Part shown: one piece after another, positions 1 to 5,915 of the stretch
Layout of the letters: every line of letters begins with the position of its first letter
Position numbering within the stretch: position 1 is the first letter of the stretch
Assembly: GCA_007132865.1 (NCBI GenBank)
Contig: SLNU01000236.1
Location: 1 to 6,024 of the forward strand
Direction of reading: 5' to 3'
DNA from: Bacteroidales bacterium
Lineage (GTDB): Bacteria; Bacteroidota; Bacteroidia; Bacteroidales; UBA7960
DNA: 6,024 nucleotides
The notes under the pieces: model-generated
Told to the model about the DNA's origin: nothing
Seen by the model: the letters and a program-made list of their open reading frames with translations, nothing else
Database searches by the model: none
Position numbers and translations under genes: made by a program

Positions 1-1852
1 CATGATCCGTACCTCCGCTTGCGTACACGGCGTCCGACCAGATATGAATGATTTCATTGTGATAAAGCACAAAATTATTGCAATCATACTTGATGCCCTT
101 CAAAGGATATGGGCATGGATCATAATAATACGTATCATTATACTTGCCCTCAATAACGCAATATGCAATCGTCACATTACTGCATCTGCTTGATGGACTC
201 TCGGTTGGGTAGTACGCTGAGTTATGCATATAAATCACACCGTCATGGCCTGTTGATGCCTGCGATTCGGCGAGAAAATGAATATCACGAATAGTCAATC
301 CGTTCGACCCTGCCATGATCCACATCCCCGCTATAATCGGCATCGCGCCCTCGCCATAGGGGCCGATGAAATTATTGCTGTATTTCATCGTTGTTATCCG
401 TGTGCCGTTTGCCAGCCTGCCAACCTTCTCATCTAAAGTCGTACCGCGCTTAAACAAAAAGGCAGTATTCGAGGGTATGCCCCCTGAATAAGTATCATTC
501 ATACTTGTATAGGGGCGAGAAATCGTACCGTTAGGCGAGCCATTAGCGCCTGTATAAGTAGGGTCAATGTAAATAGTGCTTCCGAACTGATCTGCCGTCT
601 TAACCGTTGGATGATCGTATACAGCATCACTTGGTGGGGGTGGTTCAGGTGGCTCTTCGTAATGAGGCTGAATGTTCCATTTATTAAACCCTTCGTTCTG
701 CGGGTCATTTCTCAACCAATAAATATACTCTTTACCATTTGAAGGCGCCGAGGGCGAGCTATCCGTTGCTGGCTCTCCGATCGGGAGCGGTTCCGTTGTA
801 TCTGCAATGTTCACCCCTGGAGTTGAATGCAGAAATATCGCTCGAGCAAGGTACAACTGTTCCAAGAAATCTTCAAGCGATGTGAATGGATTATTATCTA
901 TTCTAAAATGTTCAATAGAGCCAATGTTATCAAACCACCAAACAAACTCCCCCGGAATAGATGTAAACTGACAATTCCTAATAATAAATATTTCACAAGA
1001 AGGCCAATAAAACGCGGGTACGGAGCCTGAAAAGTTAGTATTCCTGATATTGAAATGAGTGATGTAATAGAATTGAAATCGCGGACAGCTTCCATAAAGA
1101 GGATTCTCCATTAAACGAAAGTGAGTTATCCCGTCAAATGAATCAGTTGAAGAGAAAGTGATTATCCCAGCCCCTGTCAATGTATGTGTGGGAATTGGAT
1201 TTTGATCATAGACGGTGCCATCAATATCCCACCTCATAGTAGCCCCCGTCTTTTCACATATTGCCGTAAAAAGATCACCGCTCGTCCTCATGACGTAGAC
1301 AAAATCACAATGGTTCGCGCTACTAAAAGTAGTATGAAGATACTCGCCGGGCTGAAGTCGGCTAAATAATTCGGCTTCAGCTTCTGCACCAGCAGTTTCT
1401 GAATCAAACCAAGCAGCCTGTTCTGGATTCAGTCCCCTATACGAAGCAAGCATTGCAGATGCCCAATCTTCTACCCCTCCCACTGTTCCGCTCACCCGCA
1501 ACACCACGCTTGAGTCTTTTTGCATACTCTCTGTTGCGAGCGAATTGACTTTTACCCAGAAATACACTTTGCCACCATCAGTGACATTCGCAAGACTGAT
1601 GGCAACACCACCATCGAGATATGTACCCGCAACACCATCATCATCTAAAGCAAACTGAAACCGTGATGCACTTGCCCCCGTTGGCGTGATGACAACATCA
1701 CTTGCTTGATGCCCTGCATCAGTGGCGGCATACAACCTTCGTTCTTCAAAACTATCTACATCAACAGACAAATCAATGAGAAGACCATTCGTTGCGTCTG
1801 TCGTCACGACTTGATCTGTATCAGCAAAATATATCTTTAGTTCTGATGCCAT
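1..1852 (-). CDS. Phage tail spike/fibre-like protein: N-terminal beta domain, LRR-like repeats, parallel beta-helix (partial, runs off left edge)
   Basis: Probable virion receptor-binding or tail-spike protein. Reading the minus strand from the ATG at 1852 gives 617 codons without a stop up to the edge, so the C-terminus is missing. Residues 1-125 are a beta-rich domain homologous to the whole preceding 129-aa protein (shared VYFWxK, SLxTE, QKD, SGT). Residues 126-170 are acidic and probably helical (YRGLNPEQAAWFDSETAGAE). Residues 178-235 carry a WDIDG segment like the PKD-like lead-in seen before bacterial LRRs. Residues 242-335 hold about four LRR-like units (ITHFRLMENPLYG, ITHFNIRNTNFSGSVP, CEIFIIRNCQFTSIP, IEHFRIDNNPFTSL). 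Residues 398-408 are a linker, YEEPPEPPPPS. From about 427, IYIDPTYTGANGSPNG and later LTIRDIHFL and VTIAYCVIEGK resemble the start and rungs of a pectate-lyase-like beta-helix. The start lies 18 nt after the upstream stop with no clear Shine-Dalgarno. The fold calls come from motif reading only; enzymatic activity cannot be judged. Confidence 0.8.
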   Translation of the reverse strand, partial: MASELKIYFADTDQVVTTDATNGLLIDLSVDVDSFEERRLYAATDAGHQASDVVITPTGASASRFQFALDDDGVAGTYLDGGVAISLANVTDGGKVYFWVKVNSLATESMQKDSSVVLRVSGTVGGVEDWASAMLASYRGLNPEQAAWFDSETAGAEAEAELFSRLQPGEYLHTTFSSANHCDFVYVMRTSGDLFTAICEKTGATMRWDIDGTVYDQNPIPTHTLTGAGIITFSSTDSFDGITHFRLMENPLYGSCPRFQFYYITHFNIRNTNFSGSVPAFYWPSCEIFIIRNCQFTSIPGEFVWWFDNIGSIEHFRIDNNPFTSLEDFLEQLYLARAIFLHSTPGVNIADTTEPLPIGEPATDSSPSAPSNGKEYIYWLRNDPQNEGFNKWNIQPHYEEPPEPPPPSDAVYDHPTVKTADQFGSTIYIDPTYTGANGSPNGTISRPYTSMNDTYSGGIPSNTAFLFKRGTTLDEKVGRLANGTRITTMKYSNNFIGPYGEGAMPIIAGMWIMAGSNGLTIRDIHFLAESQASTGHDGVIYMHNSAYYPTESPSSRCSNVTIAYCVIEGKYNDTYYYDPCPYPLKGIKYDCNNFVLYHNEIIHIWSDAVYASGGTDH

Positions 1853-1870
1853 AATTAAGAACGTGTTTGA

Positions 1871-2260
1871 TTAATCATCAACTTCACCTGTGCCTGATAG
1901 TGTAAATGTAACTGTTGTGTCTTTTTGAAAGCCCTCGGTATTCAAGCTCCCTGCTTTTATCCAAAAGTAAACAGGCACAGAGTTCGTAACTTCCCCAAGA
2001 CTCAATGAAGTCGTGGCTGCTTGATAAGTGCCGGGCGATCCAGCACTATCCGCAGCCACTTCCCATCTCGCAACATTATCTCCAGCACCTACGACAGCCG
2101 AGCCTGTTGACTTGTAGCCAAAATCAGTTTTTGCGTATACCCTTATTTCCCCCGACTCCTCTAATGATGGATTAAGCGAAAACTCAATAGCGTTACTTTC
2201 ATTAGGCGCCGCAGGAATAAGGCTATCATCGCTGGCTTTGTACAGCTTTAATATGCTCAT
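1871..2260 (-). CDS. Small beta-rich phage structural protein, paralogue of the spike N-terminal domain
   Basis: A 129-aa protein with no family I can name. It aligns without gaps to residues 37-124 of the downstream spike-like protein (here residues 38-125), with about 35 identities over 88 columns counted by hand. Shared signatures are E-x-R-x-YA-x-TD-x-G, GTY, SL-x-x-VT, VYFW-x-K, SL-x-TE, QKD and SGT. It is therefore a free-standing copy of the spike's N-terminal domain. The alternating hydrophobic pattern and lack of predicted helices suggest a beta-sandwich. There is no signal peptide or membrane segment. It sits 10 nt after the 124-aa gene and 18 nt before the spike gene, so co-expression is very likely. 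AAAGGA lies only 3 nt before the ATG, too close for a normal ribosome-binding site. Possible roles (inference): a baseplate or neck adaptor, or a head/tail decoration protein sharing a docking surface with the spike. Confidence 0.8.
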   Translation of the reverse strand: MSILKLYKASDDSLIPAAPNESNAIEFSLNPSLEESGEIRVYAKTDFGYKSTGSAVVGAGDNVARWEVAADSAGSPGTYQAATTSLSLGEVTNSVPVYFWIKAGSLNTEGFQKDTTVTFTLSGTGEVDD

Positions 2261-2270
2261 ATTCCTTTAT

Positions 2271-2645
2271 TTAGGCTATGCCTGCGGATTCAGTCCAGCT
2301 AAGAGCAGTTAAATTAACATACTGATCTTCTGCTATTGAAGTGTTATCAATTATAACATCAGTGGCAGTTGTGCCCACCGTAAGGTCGGTTAATTGATAA
2401 GTCGCGGCACCTGTACTCTTCAGCGAAGCCTTGGCCGCTGTCCCCGCTCCCGTTGCCTGCACCTGCTTTGGAAGATCAGCCGCGGTAATCTGCCCTGAAG
2501 AAGCCGCATCAAATGCCGTGGCGCTCAATGCAAACGTACACAGAACCGCATCAGCGCTCGTTAATATCTCAAGTGTTCCACTGTTAAACAATGCACCGAA
2601 ATCATCGGCCATTTTGTTTCGTAAGGCTGTGTTTTTTGTTGCCAT
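2271..2645 (-). CDS. Small phage structural-type protein of unknown function
   Basis: A 124-aa protein rich in Ala, Thr and Ser. The N-terminal segment TALRNKMADDFGALFNSGTL (residues 6-25) is probably a helix leading into a beta strand. It resembles, from memory, a widespread family of small uncharacterised virion-associated phage proteins that begin with such a TALRN...GTLEI motif. The rest (ILTSADAVLCTFALSATAF, then ATYQLTDLTV and DQYVNLTALSWTESAG near the end) alternates polar and hydrophobic residues, as in a beta-sandwich. There is no signal peptide, membrane helix or catalytic motif. The ATG at 2645 follows the large terminase stop by 38 nt and has an A-rich leader (TTAGAAAAG) without a strong Shine-Dalgarno, like its neighbours. 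Its place between terminase and spike genes supports a structural role such as decoration, neck or tail component. The specific function is not known. Confidence 0.8.
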   Translation of the reverse strand: MATKNTALRNKMADDFGALFNSGTLEILTSADAVLCTFALSATAFDAASSGQITAADLPKQVQATGAGTAAKASLKSTGAATYQLTDLTVGTTATDVIIDNTSIAEDQYVNLTALSWTESAGIA

Positions 2646-2683
2646 CTTTTCTAATTTTTAGTTTTTGATAAATAATTTATTTT

Positions 2684-4228
2684 TTAATAGACGCGGGCTC
2701 GTCTCTTTCCAGTTAATTTAGCAAATGCCCCGCCCGCGGCATCTACTTGATCTTTATATGTAGAAAAAGGAAAATGACGATGCTCTTCAATAAACTGATG
2801 ATTCCATTCTCCTTTCAAGAGCATAATGTTACCGTAGTTGACTTGCACACTGTACGGATCTGCACGATAGATTTTATCGCCCTTTGGAAGTTCTTTATTG
2901 ATTTTAAAACCAGCCAAGTTGCGAATCGTGTTCTCAGCACTTTCTTTTCCGCCGCTGCCCGGTTCTTGTTCCACCCACACGGTGCAGTCAATGCCATCAG
3001 CACGTGCTGTTTCTTTGATTATTCGTTCGCGTTCATCACTGCTCCAACGACCACGTTTAACATCTACGACAATGTATTGATCATTCTTCAATTTCACGAT
3101 TTTGCAACCTACCGTGTACGCAGCCTTATTATCTCGATCAAGTTGTTCTTTTGTTCCGGCTTTGTCCCAATAACGAACCGTATCTACGATATTCACTTCC
3201 GCAGGCATTCTTTCAATCATCGCAAAATGATCTACCTTAAACATACCCCCTGCGGGTGGTGTTGGATCTTGTCCGATCTGCCCCGCATACCCGTATTGAC
3301 CAAGATCCGCTTCTAAATCGTTAAGCACTTTCTGATCTAAACGATTCACATCAAACAGATCATTTATATAATTATCAATCATGTGCTGCGGTGATACTTT
3401 ATGTTTATAATTCTTGATCTCGCCAGGCAGGCATATATGACGTATTTTATCTTTTTTTCTCTCAAGCAGATTACCCGTTGGATCGTTCTCATGTAATCGC
3501 TGCATTATGCCAATTGTGGCTGAAACAGTCTTTGAAACTTTTCTCGTAGGAAGTGTTTGACTCATCCATTGATTTACATTCTTCAACTCTGTTTCACTGA
3601 CGGCTTGTTGCGGATTTAATGGATCATCCCAAATTATTATATGAGCATGGTAACCCGTCACGGTGCCTCCTACTGATGTGCTGAACCGATTGCCTCCTGC
3701 TATTTGACGAGGACAATGTCCTGGAGTTGAGGGTATTAACTTTACGACTCTAAAATTTCCTTTCGTATCCTTATCTTGTTTGATCTCATACTCAGGGTAT
3801 AAAGCACGATAACGATCGCTGCGAATCAAGTCACGACTGTATTCCGCACTCTCTAATGACAATGCACTACTATATGATACCGTAATGAAACGCATCCAGT
3901 GCCATTGTGTCCAACACCATGCGGGAAACATTATACTGCATATCATTGTTTTCGTCGTACCTGGTGGTATGTTTATCAATAAATCGTAGGGGTTGCGTTG
4001 CTTCGTTGCGACTCTTTCTGCAATGATTTGTAATTCATCACAAAGAAACGGTATGTGCCAATTGTCTTGAAATGATTCTGAACTGACTTCAGGCCAAAAG
4101 AACTTCAGGAAATTGTAAAATCTGCGATTATTCAGTTCGCGAATGGCCAACAACGGGTTCTCAACTAAATGATTTAATACATCTGTTTTTTCTTTGCTCT
4201 GTGTAGTTGCTTGATCATTTCGTGTCAT
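2684..4228 (-). CDS. terL: Phage terminase large subunit (ATPase plus RNase H-like nuclease)
   Basis: The DNA-packaging motor: it pumps DNA into the prohead through the portal and cuts the concatemer. At 514 aa it is a usual full length. The N-terminal ATPase has a Walker A-like loop LLINIPPGTTKT (residues 83-94; K93, T94), a Walker B strand HIIIWDDP (196-203; D201, D202) and the coupling motif SATIGIMQRLHENDPTGNLL (236-255). The C-terminal nuclease shows the expected acidic triad: D355 in RYWDKAGT, E420 in VWVEQEPGSGGKE, and D493/D496 in YKDQVDA. The Walker A lacks the glycine normally before the lysine (GTTKT instead of GKT/GKS). The start is 9 nt after the small-subunit stop, with AGAAGAA just before the ATG. 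The gene is intact. It belongs to the Terminase_6-type large subunits. The packaging mode (cos or headful) cannot be told from this sequence. Confidence 0.97.
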   Translation of the reverse strand: MTRNDQATTQSKEKTDVLNHLVENPLLAIRELNNRRFYNFLKFFWPEVSSESFQDNWHIPFLCDELQIIAERVATKQRNPYDLLINIPPGTTKTMICSIMFPAWCWTQWHWMRFITVSYSSALSLESAEYSRDLIRSDRYRALYPEYEIKQDKDTKGNFRVVKLIPSTPGHCPRQIAGGNRFSTSVGGTVTGYHAHIIIWDDPLNPQQAVSETELKNVNQWMSQTLPTRKVSKTVSATIGIMQRLHENDPTGNLLERKKDKIRHICLPGEIKNYKHKVSPQHMIDNYINDLFDVNRLDQKVLNDLEADLGQYGYAGQIGQDPTPPAGGMFKVDHFAMIERMPAEVNIVDTVRYWDKAGTKEQLDRDNKAAYTVGCKIVKLKNDQYIVVDVKRGRWSSDERERIIKETARADGIDCTVWVEQEPGSGGKESAENTIRNLAGFKINKELPKGDKIYRADPYSVQVNYGNIMLLKGEWNHQFIEEHRHFPFSTYKDQVDAAGGAFAKLTGKRRARVY

Positions 4229-4237
4229 TTCTTCTAT

Positions 4238-4828
4238 TTAGTTGTTACTGCTTTGCATTTTTTTATAATGCGTGAAGCCAAGTTTTGCGGCCAACTCTAA
4301 CTCTTGATCTGTGTAGTTATTCGTGTCGGAGATTGTTTCCATGATGTGCGTAATGTCGATCTTTGCGTTGAACGTGTGGGTGTGTTCTGATTTCGTGACG
4401 TCGGCCCAATACTCGCGTTGCCGGATTGACAACCATTTGTTCGCGGCATAAGCATCCGGTGGATAATGTTTCACTATCGGCACTACTAATGGTTCATTGT
4501 ATGAACGTACGGCTTTTCCTTTCTCATCATACTCAGTGACACGGTTCGTTAATATAACTGTATCACGGTGCGAATAGCCAATTGCTTTCTGATATAGTGC
4601 CTTCGCTACTTTTGCATCAGCCTCGAGACGGCCCTCATATATTGCTTTCGCAAATTGTGGTCGATGTTGCTTCCAGTAATAATAAACATTTGGTTTAATA
4701 CCTATCGCATCCGCAATCTGTTTATCCGTTAATCCTAACAAACAAAGATTAAAGACTCGTTTAGGCATTTCATCTGTATAATGCCCCTTTCTACCTGCAT
4801 TATTTGGATTTTTTCTCTTGATATACAT
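4238..4828 (-). CDS. terS: Phage terminase small subunit-like DNA-binding protein
   Basis: Probable DNA-recognition subunit that binds the packaging start site and loads the large subunit. It is 196 aa. The basic N-terminus (MYIKRKNPNNAGRKG) precedes a helix-turn-helix at about 25-55: VFNLCLLGLTDKQIADAIGI followed by KPNVYYYWKQHRPQFAKAI. This is the homeodomain-like layout typical of small terminases. Residues 62-84 form a helix (EGRLEADAKVAKALYQKAIG), and residues 120-141 contain KHYPPDAYAANKWLSIRQRE plus YW, a motif commonly seen in this family (xYPPDxxAxxxWLxxRxxxxW). The C-terminus after about 150 is variable, and its last part (TDQELELAAKLGFTHYKK) may form the contact with the large subunit. 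It is the first gene of the leftward operon, with its ATG about 25 nt from a candidate promoter start. The call rests on the motif order and on direct adjacency to terL; sequence similarity in this family is usually low. Confidence 0.88.
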   Translation of the reverse strand: MYIKRKNPNNAGRKGHYTDEMPKRVFNLCLLGLTDKQIADAIGIKPNVYYYWKQHRPQFAKAIYEGRLEADAKVAKALYQKAIGYSHRDTVILTNRVTEYDEKGKAVRSYNEPLVVPIVKHYPPDAYAANKWLSIRQREYWADVTKSEHTHTFNAKIDITHIMETISDTNNYTDQELELAAKLGFTHYKKMQSSNN

Positions 4829-4854
4829 AATTACACTCGTTCATTTTAATTTTA

Positions 4855-4875
4855 AACCTTTAAAATTATAAGGTT
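4855..4875. promoter_or_regulatory. Inverted repeat around the leftward -7 box (possible operator)
   Basis: AACCTT (4855-4860) and AAGGTT (4870-4875) are perfect 6-bp inverted arms separated by 9 bp. The arms bracket the proposed -7 box of the leftward promoter, so a dimeric repressor bound here would block it. It could instead be a weak hairpin in the early transcript. No regulator gene is visible in the window. Confidence 0.35.
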
Positions 4876-4891
4876 AAAAAATTAAATCAAA
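4861..4891 (-). promoter_or_regulatory. Candidate Bacteroidota-type promoter for the leftward terminase/spike operon
   Basis: On the minus strand, TTTG (4891-4888) is followed after 19 nt by TAATTTTA (4868-4861), matching the Bacteroidota primary-sigma pattern TTTG-N19/20-TAnnTTTG except for the last base. The start would fall near 4854, giving a leader of roughly 25 nt before the terS ATG at 4828. Assigned by pattern only; the region is very AT-rich, so a chance match is possible. Confidence 0.45.
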
Positions 4892-5006
4892 CGATTTCGT
4901 GATGTTTTTTCCCATCATCATAAACTACTGTAAACATAACAAAAATAAGTAATTAAGAGCATGTATATGCGAATCTGTTATTTAGAATCATTTCAAATTT
5001 CATTTA

Positions 5007-5023
5007 AAAGAAAAGATTTCTTT
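5007..5023. repeat. Inverted repeat AAAGAAA/TTTCTTT upstream of the rightward promoter
   Basis: AAAGAAA (5007-5013) and TTTCTTT (5017-5023) are 7-bp inverted arms around a 3-bp centre. The right arm lies in the word TTCTTTAAAA (5018-5027), which recurs exactly 18 bp downstream at 5036-5045, inside the rightward promoter. The pair could be tandem operator half-sites for one regulator, though AT-rich bias makes chance repeats likely. Confidence 0.3.
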
Positions 5024-5030
5024 AAAAATA

Positions 5031-5062
5031 TTTGGTTCTTTAAAAGAACGATAGTATCTTTA
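5031..5062 (+). promoter_or_regulatory. Candidate Bacteroidota-type promoter for the rightward module
   Basis: TTTG (5031-5034), a 20-nt spacer and TATCTTTA (5055-5062) match TTTG-N19/20-TAnnTTTG except for the final base. Transcription would begin near 5068-5070. The first well-supported gene downstream starts at 5436, so this promoter implies a long untranslated leader or a non-coding transcript unless the 98-codon frame at 5134 is real. Confidence 0.5.
5035..5049. promoter_or_regulatory. 15-bp palindrome inside the rightward promoter spacer (possible operator)
   Basis: GTTCTTTAAAAGAAC has perfect 7-bp arms (GTTCTTT/AAAGAAC) around a single central base. It lies wholly between the proposed -33 and -7 boxes, a classic position for a phage repressor site. 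No repressor gene is visible within the window, so the binding protein is unknown. Confidence 0.4.
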
Positions 5063-5069
5063 TACTAAC

Positions 5070-5402
5070 AAAAAAGAGATACGATCTTTGAAATGCTGGA
5101 AGATAAGAGATTGAGAATCAGGACACTCAGATCATGCCGATCGAACCTGAGGTTGCGAAAAGCAGCCAGCCGGTGCTACCCCGGACGCTTCTCAAACCAC
5201 TTCAAGGTACTGCTCTTACCGCTACCCACTTGAGTCCGAATAAATTAAGCGGACAGGTTCTGAAACTGAAAGAGGTTTTCCCTGATCTTGCCTGTACGAC
5301 TCAGATAAAAATGATGAAATGTAGGAGACTTCATCAAAGAAAAACCCCGAGTGATCACAAAGCGCGATGCTGGCAATCGAATTGCCGGTCACTCACTATT
5401 TT
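5070..5402 (+). ncRNA. Candidate structured untranslated RNA or long leader
   Basis: About 330 nt between the rightward promoter and the first convincing gene. It is more GC-rich than its flanks and carries consecutive short inverted repeats: AACC/GGTT (5144-5154), TCAAG/CTTGA (5202-5233) enclosing GGTA/TACC, GTCCG/CGGAC (5234-5254), TGATGAA/TTCATCA (5312-5336), and GAGTGA/TCACTC (5349-5394) enclosing an 8-bp hairpin. TCTTTGAAATG near its 5' end (5085-5095) resembles, from memory, the boxA-like antitermination element in Bacteroidota rRNA leaders. It matches no RNA class I can name (not tRNA, tmRNA, RNase P or SRP RNA). Short stems alone are weak evidence, and part of the stretch has an open 98-codon frame, so this remains a hypothesis. 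Confidence 0.3.
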
Positions 5403-5430
5403 AAAACCATATGTCAAATTAAAAACTTAG
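5134..5430 (+). CDS. Doubtful 98-aa reading frame (alternative reading of the putative RNA region)
   Basis: An open frame from ATG 5134 to TAG 5428-5430 giving a 98-aa basic protein with no recognised domain. The first 60 or so codons (MPIEPEVAKSSQPV onward) have a believable composition. The last third (KCRRLHQRKTPSDHKARCWQ) is Arg/Cys-rich, unlike a normal small protein. No Shine-Dalgarno or A-rich leader precedes the ATG, in contrast to the neighbouring small genes, and the frame runs through the strongest hairpin. Its composition is more GC-rich than the genes to its right. I consider untranslated RNA at least as likely. It might also be the remnant of a decayed gene. Confidence 0.25.
   Translation: MPIEPEVAKSSQPVLPRTLLKPLQGTALTATHLSPNKLSGQVLKLKEVFPDLACTTQIKMMKCRRLHQRKTPSDHKARCWQSNCRSLTILKPYVKLKT
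5349..5402 (+). terminator. Strong hairpin with short T-run (terminator-like, end of putative RNA)
   Basis: CTGGCAAT-CGA-ATTGCCGG (5370-5388) forms an 8-bp stem with one G-U pair and a 3-nt loop. It is enclosed on the outside by GAGTGA (5349-5354) and TCACTC (5389-5394). TATTTT follows at 5397-5402. The T-run is short and a few bases away from the stem, so termination may be partial, allowing read-through into the gene at 5436. Confidence 0.4.
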
Positions 5431-5435
5431 AAATC

Positions 5436-5633
5436 ATGACAAAAATAATGAGAATAAACGGGGCACCGACAGTAGTAAACATATCGGAGAAAATAGCCGA
5501 CAAGATTTATAACATAACAAGATTTAACTACGGTATACACGAAGAAAACAACGGGGGTTGCTTAAAAATAACCTTCGACAGTATGCAGGATGCACAAAAA
5601 TTTGTAGCAATATATGAAGAATTAACTCGCTAA
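5436..5633 (+). CDS. Small hypothetical phage protein (65 aa)
   Basis: No family recognised. I chose the ATG at 5436 over the in-frame ATG at 5367. The extra 23 codons would run through the GC-rich hairpin at 5370-5388, whereas the later ATG follows an A-rich stretch (TTAAAAACTTAGAAATC) like the leaders of the next two genes. The 65-aa product has a predicted helix at about 18-28 (SEKIADKIYNI) and a strand-helix unit at its end (GGCLKITFDSMQDAQKFVAI), giving an alpha/beta look. There is no signal peptide or membrane segment. It is the first AT-rich gene of the rightward cluster. A 56-nt gap to the next gene contains only a weak GTAG/CTAC hairpin (5647-5658). Probably a small early or accessory phage protein. 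Confidence 0.7.
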   Translation: MTKIMRINGAPTVVNISEKIADKIYNITRFNYGIHEENNGGCLKITFDSMQDAQKFVAIYEELTR

Positions 5634-5670
5634 AACTATATGGGGAGTAGCATCCTACACTACATTAACC

Positions 5671-5698
5671 TAATAAAAACAAAACAGCCATGAAAAAA
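5671..5698 (+). repeat. 28-bp direct repeat copy 1: translation-start leader
   Basis: TAATAAAAACAAAACAGCC followed by ATG and six A's. It is identical to the copy at 5916-5943. The repeat carries the start codon and first two Lys codons of the 74-aa gene. It has no Shine-Dalgarno, so the A-rich leader itself is likely to be the ribosome recruitment signal. Confidence 0.9.
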
Positions 5699-5914
5699 TT
5701 TAGAGTTATAGAAAAAGAAAGAGATGCACGAACTGTTGTTTATTATGGCAGAGAACTGATTGGTGAGGTAAAGACATTCCGCGGACACGGAGTAGTTGTT
5801 TATGTAGCATTCAAATTCACAGGATGTTATTATGACAAGAAAAAGATTTACAGTGCAGAACTTAGAACAACAAAGAAAGATGAGGCAATTGATGCGCTGA
5901 AATTCAAATTTTAA
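5690..5914 (+). CDS. Small hypothetical phage protein (74 aa)
   Basis: A basic 74-aa protein with no recognised domain. The start at 5690 is supported by the leader shared base-for-base with the next gene. The middle is strand-rich (RTVVYYGRELIGEVKTF, then GVVVYVAFKFTGCYY), followed by a possible helix (TTKKDEAIDALKFKF), suggesting a small beta-sheet fold with a C-terminal helix. There is no signal peptide or transmembrane segment. It ends 20 nt before the next gene, so the two are probably one transcript. Lys-rich composition and AT-rich codons match the flanking small genes. Its function cannot be told from sequence; a nucleic-acid-binding or host-interaction role would be a guess. Confidence 0.72.
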   Translation: MKKFRVIEKERDARTVVYYGRELIGEVKTFRGHGVVVYVAFKFTGCYYDKKKIYSAELRTTKKDEAIDALKFKF

Positions 5915-5915
5915 A

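Noticed and set aside
2..1369. Several 60-69-codon frames on both strands between 2 and 1369
   Set aside because: All overlap the continuous minus-strand spike frame, which has consistent domain-like composition across its whole length.
2747..3316. 189-codon open frame on the plus strand
   Set aside because: It lies entirely opposite the conserved nuclease half of the large terminase, and its translation (MIFICRKRKMTMLFN...) has no domain look. It is an antisense shadow.
4900..4917. TGATG/CATCA stem with a T-rich loop between the divergent promoters
   Set aside because: Only 5 bp in a low-complexity AT-rich stretch; the T-run is in the loop, so it is not a terminator.
4959..4970. GCATGTATATGC palindrome-like word
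   Set aside because: Only 4-bp perfect arms and no second copy or position relative to a promoter box; likely chance.
5367..5435. Upstream ATG extension of the 65-aa gene
   Set aside because: The extra residues are encoded by the GC-rich hairpin, and no leader of the type seen at neighbouring genes precedes 5367.
5647..5658. GTAG/CTAC hairpin between the 65-aa and 74-aa genes
   Set aside because: A 4-bp stem without a T-run is too weak to call a terminator.
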